Part shown: piece by piece, positions 63,102 through 64,000 of the stretch
How positions within the stretch are numbered: the first letter of the stretch is position 1
How the letters are laid out: each line of letters opens with the position of its first letter
NCBI RefSeq assembly: GCF_900105245.1
Contig: NZ_FNSZ01000001.1
Location: 7,562,001-7,626,000, forward strand
DNA length: 64,000 nt
Direction of reading: 5' to 3'
Origin: Streptomyces sp. 1222.5
Lineage (GTDB): Bacteria > Actinomycetota > Actinomycetes > Streptomycetales > Streptomycetaceae
The notes under the pieces: model-generated
What the model was told of the DNA's origin: nothing
Seen by the model: only the letters and a program-made list of their open reading frames with translations
The model's database searches: none
Position numbers and translations under genes: made by a program

Positions 63102-63994
63102 GGGTTCATCACGGTCACCACCAGGGTGCGCCCGCCGCGGCGGGCGGCGGCCACGAGCGTGTTGCCCGCGTTGCTGGTGTAGCCGTTCTTGATGCCGAGG
63201 AGACCGGGGTACGGTGCCACGCCGTCCTCGCCGGTCAGCAGCCGGTTGGTGTTCTCGATCGCGTACGGCGACCCGTCACCGGGGAAGTCGGCCTGCGCGG
63301 TGCCGCAGTACCGGGCGAAGTCGGCGTTGTGCAGCCCGGCGCGACCGAAGACGGCCAGGTCGTACGCGGAGGAGACCTGTCCGGGGGCGTCGTAGCCGTC
63401 GGGGGAGACGACGTGGGTGTCCATGGCGCCGAGCGAGCGGGCCTTCTGCTGCATGCGGTCGGTGGTGGCCCGCCAGCCGCCGTTCAGCGAGGCCAGTACG
63501 TGCACGGCGTCGTTGCCGGAGCTGAGGAAGACCCCGTGCCACAGGTCGGCGACCCGGTAGGTGTGCCCCTCCTCGACGCCGACGAGGCTGCTGCCCTCGC
63601 CGACGTCGGCCAGCTCCTGGTAGCGCACGGTGTGCTGGAGGCCGCTGGGCAGCGCGGGCAGCACGGTGAGGGCGAACAGGGTCTTCATGGTGCTCGCGGG
63701 CGGCAGTTGGCGGTGTGCGTGGTTCGCCGCCAGCACCTCTCCGCTGTCGGCGTCCGCGACCAGCCAGGAGAGCGCCGAGACCTCCGGCACCTCGGGCGCG
63801 CCGCGGTGCGGCCGGACCTGCGTGTCGGAGCCGTAGAGCAGGGAGGGCCCGGGCATCGCCGTCCGGGGCTGCGGCGGCGCGGGTTCCCCGGCGCGGGGCC
63901 CGGCGGCGGCGGTGGCCGGCGACAGCGCCAGCACTCCGGCCACGCAGAGGGCACAGGTCGAGACAACCGCCCGATGAGAAAGTCCGGTGATCAT
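62825..63994 (-). CDS. D-alanyl-D-alanine carboxypeptidase (peptidase S11, DacA-like)
   Basis: A 389-residue secreted penicillin-binding protein. The signal peptide covers residues 1 to about 32. The catalytic S-x-x-K is in PPASTMKTLF near residue 102, the SGN motif in FLSSGNDAVHV near 158, and the K-T-G box is KNG in GIKNGYTSNAG. A C-terminal hydrophobic segment (GTAVVGGLSGLGAVAVALAL) with a basic tail anchors it in the membrane. It trims the terminal D-alanine of peptidoglycan stem peptides. The start ATG at 63994 is six bases from the window end, so the promoter is not visible. Confidence 0.92.
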   Translation of the reverse strand: MITGLSHRAVVSTCALCVAGVLALSPATAAAGPRAGEPAPPQPRTAMPGPSLLYGSDTQVRPHRGAPEVPEVSALSWLVADADSGEVLAANHAHRQLPPASTMKTLFALTVLPALPSGLQHTVRYQELADVGEGSSLVGVEEGHTYRVADLWHGVFLSSGNDAVHVLASLNGGWRATTDRMQQKARSLGAMDTHVVSPDGYDAPGQVSSAYDLAVFGRAGLHNADFARYCGTAQADFPGDGSPYAIENTNRLLTGEDGVAPYPGLLGIKNGYTSNAGNTLVAAARRGGRTLVVTVMNPQEGGGLAVYEEARQLLDWGFEAAGRVDPVGSLDGLRARSRPAAVPVAAATSGSTDEEEGWSGTAVVGGLSGLGAVAVALALRSKGNRAERS

Positions 63995-64000
63995 ATGATT

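Overview
The window reads as high-GC actinomycete chromosome, most likely Streptomyces. Third codon positions are almost all G or C, many genes overlap as ATGA or GTGA, and the gene content is typical of that genus: a SARP regulator, MbtH, an Rpf-like secreted protein, an RsbW/PAS/GAF/PP2C phosphatase and a DUF2795 protein. No IS element, CRISPR array, tRNA or rRNA was recognised.

Positions 1-34651 form a non-ribosomal peptide (NRPS) gene cluster, cut at its left edge by the window. In order it holds a SARP regulator (partial, minus strand), an XRE/NB-ARC regulator, an atypical carbamoyltransferase, mbtH and a small unknown gene (both minus). A translationally coupled operon follows: the glutamate mutase pair, an archaeal-type asparagine-synthetase-like enzyme and an FMN glutamate-synthase-like protein. 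It runs on into two giant NRPS genes (six modules, A-T-C-A-T-C-A-T and C-A-T-C-A-T-C-A-T-TE). A second tightly coupled operon carries a threonine-kinase-like GHMP kinase, a cysteine-synthase-like PLP enzyme, an ATP-grasp enzyme, an argininosuccinate-lyase-like enzyme and an MFS exporter; a Sfp-type PPTase lies just downstream. The kinase, PLP enzyme and lyase are the set linked to 2,3-diaminobutyrate in friulimicin and pacidamycin clusters, and glutamate mutase gives 3-methylaspartate. The six adenylation domains fall into three pairs by specificity code (1=2, 3~4, 5=6), so the line predicts an X-X-Val-Val-Y-Y hexapeptide. I cannot match this to a known product. Three promoters (mbtH, glm/NRPS operon, kinase operon) share the same layout: two heptamers 11 bp apart, then exactly 32 bp to a TANNNT -10 box. 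They look like one cluster-specific regulon.

Positions 34652-43185 hold a Rox-like rifampicin monooxygenase, a frameshifted gene remnant, an Rpf-like secreted protein, a multidomain PP2C phosphatase, a chloramphenicol-phosphotransferase-like kinase, an NAD kinase, a frameshifted membrane-protein remnant and a CAP-domain secreted protein.

Positions 43186-64000 are mostly core and housekeeping genes: small hypothetical proteins, an NCS1 permease with an isochorismatase-family hydrolase, a decayed alpha-L-fucosidase with an internal inversion, an SseB-like protein, an orphan PqqB, MarR and VOC proteins, an SMP-30-like protein, a crcB-DUF190-crcB fluoride-exporter operon, uppP, a FadR regulator with asparaginase, aspartase and glutaminase genes, two GT87/MptB-like membrane mannosyltransferases, and a D-Ala-D-Ala carboxypeptidase.
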